Origin: Candidatus Rokuibacteriota bacterium
Lineage (GTDB): Bacteria > Methylomirabilota > Methylomirabilia > Rokubacteriales > CSP1-6
Length of the DNA: 42,330 nt
Assembly: GCA_016200085.1 (NCBI GenBank)
Contig: JACQFL010000015.1
Location: 1-42,330, forward strand
Reading direction: 5' to 3'
Both the position numbers and the translations under genes were made by a program. Within the stretch, counting starts at the first letter, position 1. The number at the start of each line of letters is the position of its first letter. Shown in pieces: positions 27,705 through 34,733 of the stretch. The notes below the pieces were generated by a model. That model had not been told where the DNA came from. It was given only the letters and a program-made list of their open reading frames with translations, and ran no database searches.

Positions 27705-28128
27705 CCGCCTGCAGCGCGAGCGCCGCCGCCGCGGCCAGCATCGCCGCGGCGTTCTCCCGGATCGCGCGCCAGTGGGCGGCCGCGAAGGCGCGATCGTCGC
27801 GCATCTGGCGCGCGAGCTCCGCGTCGGGCAGCGTCACGAAGAGCTGCCAGCCCAGCGCCGCCACGATCACCCCGGCGAGCAGCGCCGTCAGGGACTCGGG
27901 CCAGCGGCCGCGCGCCGCCACCGCCCGCACGAGGAAGGCCACCAGCGCGATGGCCGCCAGCACGACGCCGGTCACGTAGTATCGCGGCAGCAGCGCCGCC
28001 ACGGCGGCGCCGGCGGCGCCCCGGTCGAGCACGCGGAAGAGCAGCGGCGCGGCGCCGAAGGAGAAGAACGCCGCGATCCCGAGCCACGCCGCCAGGCACG
28101 CGATCCCCACCAGGCGGAGCGTGCTCAT
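27676..28128 (-). CDS. DUF4149-like small membrane protein
   Basis: 150 residues with four predicted membrane helices: LVGIACLAAWLGIAAFFSFG, YVTGVVLAAIALVAFLVRAV, LTALLAGVIVAALGWQLFV and a C-terminal helix. A conserved loop reads AELARQMRDDRAFAAAHWRA. This is the arrangement of the DUF4149/TMEM205-like family, which has no assigned function. The ATG at 28128 overlaps the stop of the LLM oxidoreductase (ATGA), so the two are translated together. The 3' end overlaps the TetR-like gene on the other strand. Confidence 0.75.
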   Translation of the reverse strand: MSTLRLVGIACLAAWLGIAAFFSFGAAPLLFRVLDRGAAGAAVAALLPRYYVTGVVLAAIALVAFLVRAVAARGRWPESLTALLAGVIVAALGWQLFVTLPDAELARQMRDDRAFAAAHWRAIRENAAAMLAAAAALALQAVSGSGRRRG

Positions 28129-29075
28129 CGGAGCGAGACCGGCCTGGGCCGGCCGAGCCGCGGCAGCACGCGCGCCGCGAAGGTCTCGAGCATCGCGGTC
28201 GCGGGGGTATCGGCGAAGCCGAGCATGAGGTCGGTGGCCCCCGCGGCCTCCCAGGCGGCGATGCGCTCGGCGACCGTGGCAGGCGATCCAGCGAGCACGC
28301 TGGCGACGAACGGATGGTCGCGCGCGATGCGGCGGCGCGCGCAGAAGCGCGCGAGCGCGGCCTCCGTGGCCGCGCGTCCATCGGCGAGCACGACGTCGAG
28401 TTCCACGGACCGCCGCAGCGAGGTCTCCCCTCGCCCGTGCTCGCGCAGCAGGGCGTGCAGCCGGGCCCAGCGTCCGGCGAAGTCCTCGGGCGTCACGTAG
28501 GAGGCCTCCCACCCGTCGGCGCACCGGGCGACGGCCCCGAGCGCGCGCGGACCCATCGCCGCGACCCACACCGGGGGCCCGGGCTGCTGCACCGGCCGCG
28601 GGGCCAGCCGGGCGCCCCGCAGCCGGTAGTGCGCTCCCTGGTGATCGACCGCCTCGCCGCTCCAGAGCGCGCGCACCACCGTCACCGATTCCTCGAGCGC
28701 GGCGATCCGGCTCGCCGCGTCCGGATACGCGATGTCGTGCGCCCGCCAGAGCGCCGCCGTCGCGATGTCCTCGGCTCCGACGGCCAGGCGCAGGTCGAAG
28801 CGCCCGCCCGAGAGGTGATCCGCCGCGACCGCCCGCTTGGCGAGCCACGAGGGATGGTGGGCGGCGGCGCCGAAGGCGTAGGTAACGGCGTGGGCAACCC
28901 GCGCCCGCGAGGTCAGGCTCGCCAGCGCCCCCAGCATCGTCCAGCCGTCGTGGGTGAAATCCCCGAGCCCGTCGCCGTAGGCGATGCGCGCGTAGCCGAG
29001 CCGGTCCGCGGCGGTCCACAGGCGGCGAAGCGCGACCACGTCCGTGCCCCAGGTCTGCACGCCGATCGAGATCAC
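28125..29075 (-). CDS. LLM-class (F420-dependent type) flavin oxidoreductase
   Basis: 316 residues in a luciferase-like TIM barrel. The GTG at 29075 gives the correct N-terminal strand (VISIGVQTWGTDVVALRRLW). Family landmarks are LGYARIAYGDGLGD, TYAFGAAAHHPSWLAKRAVA (usually the SRPPxxLAKxxAxLD region), LSGGRFDLRLAVGAE, the linker PRPVQQPGPPVWVAAMGPRA, and the C-terminal GSPATVAERIAAWEAAGATD. Such enzymes use reduced F420 or FMN on varied substrates; the actual substrate is unknown. The much longer open frame upstream to 29795 is the antisense shadow of the TPR gene. Confidence 0.9.
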   Translation of the reverse strand: MISIGVQTWGTDVVALRRLWTAADRLGYARIAYGDGLGDFTHDGWTMLGALASLTSRARVAHAVTYAFGAAAHHPSWLAKRAVAADHLSGGRFDLRLAVGAEDIATAALWRAHDIAYPDAASRIAALEESVTVVRALWSGEAVDHQGAHYRLRGARLAPRPVQQPGPPVWVAAMGPRALGAVARCADGWEASYVTPEDFAGRWARLHALLREHGRGETSLRRSVELDVVLADGRAATEAALARFCARRRIARDHPFVASVLAGSPATVAERIAAWEAAGATDLMLGFADTPATAMLETFAARVLPRLGRPRPVSLR

Positions 29076-29124
29076 GCGCCGAGGATCCGCGAGCGCGTGG
29101 GGGGTGTCAACAGGGTCGGCACGA

Positions 29125-29153
29125 TTGACACTTTCTGGCCCGGAGGCTACAAC
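29125..29153 (+). promoter_or_regulatory. sigma70-type promoter for the TPR gene
   Basis: TTGACA at 29125-29130 is a perfect -35, followed after exactly 17 bp by TACAAC at 29148-29153. The start codon of the TPR gene is only ten bases after the -10, which implies a leaderless or near-leaderless transcript. The spacing makes this the best promoter match in the window. Confidence 0.65.
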
Positions 29154-29162
29154 AGGCGCGAC

Positions 29163-29897
29163 ATGCGCTCTACCGTGCTCGCGGCCGCCATCGTGCTCGC
29201 GGCGGCCTCGCCTGGCCTGGCCGAGACCCCGGTGGACGCGGCGCGCGCCCTGATCGTGCGCTACGATCAGGATCTCACGCGACTGGACCGGGCGCGCGAG
29301 GTCCTGGAAGCCGCAGCCGCCCGCGATCCCCAGCCGGAGAGCCTGACCCTGCTCGCGCGCGTGCACTACCTCTGGGGCGACGTGCGCGCCACCAGCGCCG
29401 AGCAGAAGCTCGCCGCGTACGAGCGCGGGCGCGAGGCCGGCCGGCGAGCCGTCGAGCTCGCGCCGAAGAGCGCCGAGGCCCACCTCTGGTACGCGGTCAA
29501 CACGGGCCGCTGGGGTCAGACCAAGGGCGTCGTCCAGTCGCTCTTCCTGCTCAGGCCCCTCCGCCAGGAGCTCGAGACCGTCTTCGCGCTCGATCCGAAG
29601 CTGCCGGGCGCCCACTCGCTCGCCGGCAACGTCGATTTCGAGGTCCCCGGGCTGTTCGGGGGCGACCGGGCGCGCGCCGAGGAGCATTTCAAGACCGCGC
29701 TCGCCCTCGACCCGAAGTTCACCGGCGCCCGCGTCGACCTCGCGCGGCTGTACCTCGCGACCGGCCGTCCAGCGGAGGCGCGCCGCGAGCTGCAAGCCGT
29801 GATCGACGAGACTGCGCCGACGAATCTGGCCGACTGGACCGTGAAGGACCTGCCACGCGCGCGCGCGCTGCTCGAGACCGTCAAGGACCGCCGCTAG
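29163..29897 (+). CDS. TPR-repeat periplasmic protein (TatT-like)
   Basis: 244 residues. A signal peptide (MRSTVLAAAIVLAAASPGLA) precedes helical TPR pairs: VLEAAAARDPQPESLTLLAR, GRRAVELAPKSAEAHLWYAV, ELETVFALDPKLPGAHSLAG and HFKTALALDPKFTGARVDLA. The segment GRWGQTKGVVQSLFLLRPLR followed by FEVPGLFGGDRARAEEHF resembles the TRAP-transporter-associated TatT family and its uncharacterised relatives, which form solenoids in the periplasm. No TRAP transporter genes are adjacent, so partner and role are open. A perfect -35/17-bp/-10 promoter sits just upstream. nth starts 11 bp downstream. Confidence 0.82.
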   Translation: MRSTVLAAAIVLAAASPGLAETPVDAARALIVRYDQDLTRLDRAREVLEAAAARDPQPESLTLLARVHYLWGDVRATSAEQKLAAYERGREAGRRAVELAPKSAEAHLWYAVNTGRWGQTKGVVQSLFLLRPLRQELETVFALDPKLPGAHSLAGNVDFEVPGLFGGDRARAEEHFKTALALDPKFTGARVDLARLYLATGRPAEARRELQAVIDETAPTNLADWTVKDLPRARALLETVKDRR

Positions 29898-29908
29898 CCA
29901 TCGGGCGG

Positions 29909-30541
29909 GTGATCCGCCGCCTCGAGCGGACGCGCGGCGGCTGGAACCCGACGGCGCTGGCCTTCATCGCAGAGGCCAGCGACGATCCGTTCCGCGTGCT
30001 CATCGCCTGCGTCCTCTCGCTCCGCACCCAGGACACGACGACGGGACCGGCGGCCGCGCGGCTCTTCGCGCTGGCCGACACGCCCGGGGCCATGCTGGCC
30101 CTGACGCCGAAGCAGATCGAGCGCGCGATCTATCCCGTCGGCTTCTACCGCACGAAAGCCCGCGTGGTGCGGGGCATCGCGCGGGATCTCATCGAGCGCT
30201 TCGCGGGGAGCGTGCCCGACAGCATCGACGCGCTGCTGACCCTCAAGGGTGTCGGGCGCAAGACCGCCAACCTGGTGGTGACGATGGGCTACGGCAAGCC
30301 GGGGATCTGCGTGGACACCCACGTCCACCGCATCTCCAACCGCCTGGGCTACGTGCGCACGCGCACGCCCGAGCAGACCGAGATGGCGTTGCGCGCGCGC
30401 CTGCCGCGCCGCTACTGGATCGGCTACAACGACCTGCTCGTCAGCTTCGGCCAGAACGTCTGCACGCCCATCTCGCCGCGCTGCTCGACGTGCCCGGTCC
30501 GGGCGGCGTGCCGTCGAGTGGGCGTCACGATTTCACGGTAA
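29909..30541 (+). CDS. nth: Endonuclease III (DNA glycosylase/AP lyase)
   Basis: 210 residues. It removes oxidised pyrimidines and nicks abasic sites in base excision repair. The helix-hairpin-helix LTLKGVGRKTANLVV contains the catalytic lysine, and the catalytic aspartate is in CVDTHVHRISNRLG. The 4Fe-4S cluster motif C-x6-C-x2-C-x5-C (CTPISPRCSTCPVRAAC) is intact. The start is a GTG at 29909; no strong Shine-Dalgarno is seen, which fits coupling to the TPR gene ending 11 bases upstream. It is convergent with the other AP endonuclease, nfo, with a perfect hairpin between. Confidence 0.97.
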   Translation: MIRRLERTRGGWNPTALAFIAEASDDPFRVLIACVLSLRTQDTTTGPAAARLFALADTPGAMLALTPKQIERAIYPVGFYRTKARVVRGIARDLIERFAGSVPDSIDALLTLKGVGRKTANLVVTMGYGKPGICVDTHVHRISNRLGYVRTRTPEQTEMALRARLPRRYWIGYNDLLVSFGQNVCTPISPRCSTCPVRAACRRVGVTISR

Positions 30542-30571
30542 TCGGGGGGAGCGAACGCCGCTCCCCCCGAT
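30541..30571. terminator. Bidirectional hairpin between nth and nfo
   Basis: A perfect 12-bp stem ATCGGGGGGAGC/GCTCCCCCCGAT with a 7-base loop begins at the last base of the nth stop codon. It would serve convergent transcripts from both sides, although no U-tract is present. Confidence 0.65.
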
Positions 30572-30619
30572 GGCCCCCCACCGCGCCGGCGGTAACTCGA
30601 TCGCGCCATCGGAGAAGTT

Positions 30620-30638
30620 GCGCCGGCGAAGCCGGCGC
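30620..30638. terminator. Second hairpin downstream of nfo
   Basis: A perfect 8-bp stem GCGCCGGC/GCCGGCGC with a GAA loop lies 32 bp past the nfo stop in its reading direction. Around it, 30572-30669 holds no gene. Confidence 0.45.
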
Positions 30639-30669
30639 TCAAACGACGCCATGCCGAACTCGCTCTTCA

Positions 30670-31551
30670 TCAACGGTTGGCTCTCAGGCGGCGGAGGGTG
30701 GCGAGGTTGCGCAGGTCGGCTCTCGGCTCGGGATCCTTGTCCGTCTCGATGACTTTCGGGATCCGCGCCAGGCGCGGGTCGTTGAGCAGGAGGCGGAAGG
30801 GCGCCAGGCCGAGGAAGCCGCGGCCGATGTGCTCGTGGCGGTCGAGCCCCGAGGCCAGCCCCGCGCGGGCATCGTTCAGGTGGAAGGCCAGCACGCGCCC
30901 GAGGCCGACATCGGCCTGGCACTCGGCGAGCGCGCGCTCCCAGCCCTCGCGCGTGCGCACGTCGTAGCCCGCGGCGAACAGGTGGCAGGTGTCGATGCAG
31001 ATGCCCAGGCGCCCGGGGCTGGCGGCGCGTCGGATCATGGCGCCCAGCTCGGCGAACGTCCGCCCCAGCGACCCGCCGCCGCCCGCGGTGTTCTCGAGGG
31101 CGATCCGGACGCGCGCGCCCGCCGTCCGCCGGCACGCCTCGTCGAGCGCGCGCACCACGCGGCCGAGGCCCGCCTCCACCCCGTCCCCGCGGTGCGAGCC
31201 GGGGTGGATGACCACGCACGAGAGCCCGAGCGCCTCGGCGCGCTCCAGCTCGTCCGTGAAAGCGTCGACCGCCTGCGCCCACTGCGCCTCCTCCGGCGAG
31301 GCCAGGTTGATGAGGTAGCTCGCGTGGGCGAACACGCGCGCGATGCCCGTGCGGCGCCGCGCCGCCCTGAAGGCCCGCACCTCGTCGGGCATCAGCGGCC
31401 GCGAGGCCCACTGGCGCTGGTTCTTCAGGAAGATCTGCACGGCGCCGCAGCCCGTGGCGGCGCCCCGCTCGAGGGCCAGGTGCGGACCGCCGGCGATGGA
31501 CATGTGCGCGCCGATCTCGTCGCGCGGGCGGGCCCCGGCGCGCGCGCTCAC
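30670..31551 (-). CDS. nfo: Endonuclease IV (AP endonuclease)
   Basis: 293 residues from the GTG at 31551, which overlaps the SRPBCC gene stop (GTGA). It is a TIM-barrel zinc enzyme that cleaves 5' to abasic sites. Motifs in order: IGAHMSIAGG, AVQIFLKNQRQW, FAHASYLINLASPE, VVIHPGSHRGDG, RIALENTAGGG, LGICIDTCHLFAAGYDV, AFHLNDA and DRHEHIGRG; these supply the Zn ligands. The C-terminal block reads KVIETDKDPE where many homologues have ETP. Together with nth, uvrB and uvrC, it gives the window four DNA-repair enzymes. Confidence 0.96.
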   Translation of the reverse strand: MSARAGARPRDEIGAHMSIAGGPHLALERGAATGCGAVQIFLKNQRQWASRPLMPDEVRAFRAARRRTGIARVFAHASYLINLASPEEAQWAQAVDAFTDELERAEALGLSCVVIHPGSHRGDGVEAGLGRVVRALDEACRRTAGARVRIALENTAGGGGSLGRTFAELGAMIRRAASPGRLGICIDTCHLFAAGYDVRTREGWERALAECQADVGLGRVLAFHLNDARAGLASGLDRHEHIGRGFLGLAPFRLLLNDPRLARIPKVIETDKDPEPRADLRNLATLRRLRANR

Positions 31552-32021
31552 GCGGGAATCGCCGCGTGCGGGGTGGCGAGCCGCGCGGCGACCTGGCCCC
31601 AGCGGTAGTCCCAGATCGCCGCGAGCTGCCGGCGCACGCAGAGCGCGTGCACGGCGCGGCCCACCGGGCCGAGGGGCAGGCGGTACGTCACGCGGTCCTC
31701 GACCCACGTGCCCTGCCGCTCCTCGAGGAAGAGGTGGCGATGCTCCCAGCGCGCATACGGCCCGCGCACCTGCACGTCCACGAAGCGGTAAGGCGCGTCA
31801 TATTCCCGGATGTACGCCCGCCACGCGAGCCCCACCCCGAGCCACCTCATCCGGCAGTCGAGGACCGCGCCCGCCGCCATCACCGGCGGCGCGCCGACGA
31901 GGGTGAAGCGGAGCCACGGCGGGGTGACGCGCGCGAGGTTGGCGGGCTCGGCGAAGAACGCGAAGACCTGGGACCGCGGCAGCGGGAGCCACCGCCGCGA
32001 CTCGAGGATGTGGTCGGGCAT
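31548..32021 (-). CDS. SRPBCC-fold lipid/ligand-binding protein (CoxG/polyketide-cyclase-like)
   Basis: 157 residues. The order of elements is that of the START/SRPBCC helix-grip fold: the first strand ESRRWLPLPRSQVFAFFAEP, NLARVTPPWLRFTLVG, GAVLDCRMRWLGVGLAWRAY, then FVDVQVRGPYARWEHRHLFL, RVTYRLPLGPVGRA and a long C-terminal helix. Members bind hydrophobic ligands or act as cyclases; many sit in such repair or photolyase-type neighbourhoods as accessory proteins of unknown role. The ATG at 32021 is only 12 bp from the divergent EamA start. Its stop overlaps nfo by four bases. Confidence 0.85.
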   Translation of the reverse strand: MPDHILESRRWLPLPRSQVFAFFAEPANLARVTPPWLRFTLVGAPPVMAAGAVLDCRMRWLGVGLAWRAYIREYDAPYRFVDVQVRGPYARWEHRHLFLEERQGTWVEDRVTYRLPLGPVGRAVHALCVRRQLAAIWDYRWGQVAARLATPHAAIPA

Positions 32022-32033
32022 GACGCGGCCGCT

Positions 32034-32951
32034 ATGATAGGCAGCGTGCCCGCGACCCGTCAAACGCGCGCCTACGTCGCGCTCCTGCTCGTGGTGCTCC
32101 TCTGGGGCAGCTATCCGGCGCTGATCAAGCTCGCGCTGCGCGACTTCCCGCCGCTGTTCCTCGGGGCGCTGCGCTCCGTCGTCGCCTCGACGTTCCTGGT
32201 GTGGATGCTCGCGCGGGCCGGCGCGGACACCGCCCGCGGTCTGGGGCCGCGGGCCCTCGGCGCCTTCCTCGTCCTCGGCATCAGCGGCATCGCGGTCTCC
32301 ACCCAGCTCAGCTACCTCGCGCTCTACTTCACCACCGCGGGCAACGTCGCCATCCTCCAGTGCGCGACGCCGGTCCTGGTGGCCCTCGGCGCGCGCTTCT
32401 ACCTGGGCGAGCGGCTCGGCGGGCTCCAGTGGCTCGGGGTGGCGGCCTCCGGCTTCGGCGTGCTCCTCGTCGTCACCAGCGGCCGCCTCGCGAATCTCCG
32501 GATCGATGAGCTGCGGGCGGGCGACTTCATCAACATCCTCGGGCTGACGGGCTGGGCGGCGTACACCGTCTACGGGCGGCGAGTGCTGGCGACCCACTCC
32601 CCCGCGCTCACCACCACCGCCGCCTACGTGCTGGGCACGCTCATCGTGATCCCCACCGCCGTGGTGGCGACGCCGTTCTTCCCCGCGCCGCGCCTGGCCA
32701 GCCCGATCGGCTGGTTCGTGGTGATCTCGCAAGGCGTGCTGGGCGCCGTCGCCCACGTCTGGTGGTATCGCGCGGTGCTCGTCGTGGGCCCCAGCCGCGC
32801 CGCGATCTTCATGAACCTGCAGCCGGTGGTCGGCCTCGTGCTGGCCGTCTGGCTGCTCGCCGAGCACGTGGGACTGTGGCACCTCGCCGGCGCCGCCTGC
32901 GTGCTGGCCGGCGTCGCGCTGACGTCGCGCGCTCAGGTCGCCCGCGAATGA
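32034..32951 (+). CDS. EamA/DMT-superfamily transporter
   Basis: 305 residues with ten predicted transmembrane helices in two EamA repeats. Repeat 1 runs from VALLLVVLLWGSYPALIKLAL to FGVLLVVTSG; repeat 2 from FINILGLTGWAAYTVYGRRV to AGAACVLAGVALTSRA. The PxxxALGARFYLGERLGGLQW and NLQPVVGLVLAVWLLAEH segments are typical. It probably exports small metabolites or amino acids; the substrate cannot be assigned. Start choices are the ATG at 32034 or the GTG at 32046. Either leaves at most 24 bp to the divergent SRPBCC gene, so the promoters must lie within coding sequence. Confidence 0.88.
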   Translation: MIGSVPATRQTRAYVALLLVVLLWGSYPALIKLALRDFPPLFLGALRSVVASTFLVWMLARAGADTARGLGPRALGAFLVLGISGIAVSTQLSYLALYFTTAGNVAILQCATPVLVALGARFYLGERLGGLQWLGVAASGFGVLLVVTSGRLANLRIDELRAGDFINILGLTGWAAYTVYGRRVLATHSPALTTTAAYVLGTLIVIPTAVVATPFFPAPRLASPIGWFVVISQGVLGAVAHVWWYRAVLVVGPSRAAIFMNLQPVVGLVLAVWLLAEHVGLWHLAGAACVLAGVALTSRAQVARE

Positions 32952-33245
32952 AATTCTCCGGAGTGCTCCAGGAACTCCTGGGGAAGAATCGTGTCCCGCA
33001 GGTTCGGCCGCAAGCCTTCCACGCCCGCCCGGATCAGCAGTTTGGCATTCAGCAGCGTCATTCAGCAGCGTCATGGTATGCGCACACACGGGGATGGTAG
33101 ACGGTCTCGGCCGGGTGACCGATCGACAGTGTTTGTCCGCCATGAGACCCTGCCGCCGCTTTTGTGCACTCTCCCGTGTATTGGCACATGCCAAGGCAGT
33201 AGGCGGCGACGACCGAGACGCCGATTCTAAGAAAGGAAGATCAGT
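32952..33245. other. Intergenic region with gene debris
   Basis: A 294-bp stretch, less GC-rich toward its right end. On the minus strand a 42-codon frame (33061-32933) reads plausibly as protein (LLIRAGVEGLRPNLRDTILP), partly overlapping the EamA 3' end, and may be a remnant. A 13-bp tandem duplication lies at 33046-33071. The right end carries AAAGGAAGATC, a ribosome-binding site for the HAF-repeat gene. No promoter, RNA gene or mobile-element end was recognised. Confidence 0.4.
33046..33071. repeat. 13-bp tandem duplication
   Basis: CATTCAGCAGCGT occurs twice back to back (33046-33058, 33059-33071) and is followed by a further CAT. It is a possible slippage product at the edge of a decaying region. 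Confidence 0.6.
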
Positions 33246-34279
33246 ATGTTGTTTGTCGCTATTCAGTCGATATTGCGGAACCTTGCCAGTTGTCCAGCCG
33301 GGAGCCTCTTACTGGCATCGTTGTGGTTTGCGGCGCCTGCATTCGCCCAAGGCAAGTTTATTAGTTTCGACGCACCGGGCAGCGTCCACGGAACCGATCC
33401 CACCAGCATCAACGGATTCGGAGTCATCGCGGGATTCTATTGGGACGCGCATTACCTACCGCACGGCTTTGTGCGCACCGCGCTGGGAGCCATCACCTCA
33501 TTCGACCCGTCGAGCCTCGGCTACGGAACATTTCCCAGCGGCATCAACGCAGCGGGGATCATCGCGGGATCTTATTACGACGCGAATTTCGTGTTCCACG
33601 GCTTTACGCGCACCTCGCGAGGAGCCCTCACCTCGTTCGACCCGCCGGGCAGCGTCGGAACGTATGCTCTTGGCATCAACGCAGCCGGGGCCATCACGGG
33701 GTATTTATTCCGACGAAATCACTGAACACGGCTTTGTACGGACCGCGCAGGGAGCAATCACCTCGTTCGACCCGCCGGGGAGCGTCCAAACGTATGCTGG
33801 CGGCATCAACGCCGCCGGCGTCATCACGGGACATTATTACGGCGTACCTTACGTGTCACACGGCTTTGTGCGCACCGCGGAGGGCGCGTTCACCTTCTTC
33901 GATGCACCGGGCAGCGTCCAGGGAACGTATCCCGTCGGCATCAACGCAGTCGGAACCATCGCGGGGTACTATCGCGACGCGAATTACGTGTCACACGGCT
34001 TCGTTCGTAGCGCGCAGGGAGCGTTCACTTCCTTCGACGCACCGGGCAGCGTTCACGGAACGTTTCCCACCGGCATCGATGGAGCCGGCGCCATCGCGGG
34101 ATGGTATTTCGACACGAATTCCCAGGGCCACGGCTTCCTGCGCACCGCGCAGGGAGCCCTCATCTCAGTCGACGTTCCCAGCAGCACCAACACCTTTCCC
34201 TACGCCATCACGGATCGGGGTCATGGCGGGCTATTACACCGATACCAACGGCTTCCACGCGTTCCTGCACGTCCCGTAG
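33246..34279 (+). pseudogene. HAF-type extracellular repeat protein, broken by two frameshifts
   Basis: The conceptual protein is about 340 residues. A signal peptide (SLLLASLWFAAPAFAQG) precedes about seven repeats of ~43 residues with the pattern INAAGxIxGxYxDxxxxxHGFVRTxxGAxTSFDxPGS, as in the HAF family of predicted exported beta-repeat proteins. Frame 1 starts at 33246 with a good AAGGAAG site and stops at 33725. At TATTTATT (33702-33709) one extra T breaks the frame, since GGG-TAT-TAT-TCC would continue into SDEITEHGFVRTAQG. A second shift near 34217 (GGATCGGGGTC) is needed to reach the final AGYYTDTNGFHAFLHVP and the stop at 34279. Base composition is visibly less GC-rich than the neighbours, suggesting acquisition. 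Two sequencing errors are the alternative. Confidence 0.75.
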
Positions 34280-34298
34280 GCCAGCTCGAGGGGGGCCG

Positions 34299-34685
34299 CT
34301 ATGAGGGCCTCCACGAACGCCGACGAGCGGGTGGCGCCGCGCCTCGATCTCGACCTGATGGATCCCCGCAGACGAGCGCTGGAACTTCTTCGAGCGGAAT
34401 CCTCGTAGCCGAAGTACCCTGCCTCGAAGTAAGCGACGGTTCCATCGCGGGAGATCTGTTCTGCCCAGGCTTCGACAGCCGACGAGAACGCATCGAAGCC
34501 GCGATGCCTCCTCTTGTCTCCTTCTGATCTGATGCCTGTCGATTGATTTCGTCATACAGGGCGGGGATCATGGGGATGAGCGCAAACCCTTGTGCCAGAG
34601 GCACCACCTGGGCGGCGCGGAACGAGGCCCGGCGCCTCCCCAGAAGAGCCTCCTTCCCGGCCAGGGCTTGGATCTCATAACTCAT
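34299..34685 (-). pseudogene. Broken small hypothetical protein
   Basis: An ATG at 34685 with a good GGAGGG site upstream opens MSYEIQALAGKEALLG...VVPLAQGFALIPMIPALYDEINRQ, which reads as the start of a soluble protein. After about 50 residues the frame turns to low-quality Arg/Ser-rich sequence. In another frame of the same strand (about 34393-34510) a coherent continuation appears: RHRGFDAFSSAVEAWAEQIS then RDGTVAYFEAGYFGYED. A frameshift near 34510-34545 therefore seems to have broken the gene, and its 3' end is eroded. I do not recognise the family. It lies 48 bp downstream of the selenoprotein gene on the same strand. The right and left limits are approximate. Confidence 0.5.
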
Positions 34686-34733
34686 GCCGGCCCTCCGGGC
34701 TGACCCTCGGCCTTCAGCAGCGAGTGCACCTCG

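Noticed and set aside
28125..29795. A 556-codon frame that would give the LLM oxidoreductase a 240-residue N-terminal extension.
   Set aside because: The extension is the antisense of the TPR gene; the GTG at 29075 gives the normal N-terminus.
32933..33061. A 42-codon minus-strand frame with protein-like sequence.
   Set aside because: It overlaps the EamA 3' end, has no ribosome-binding site that I can see and matches no family I recognise; noted only as possible debris.
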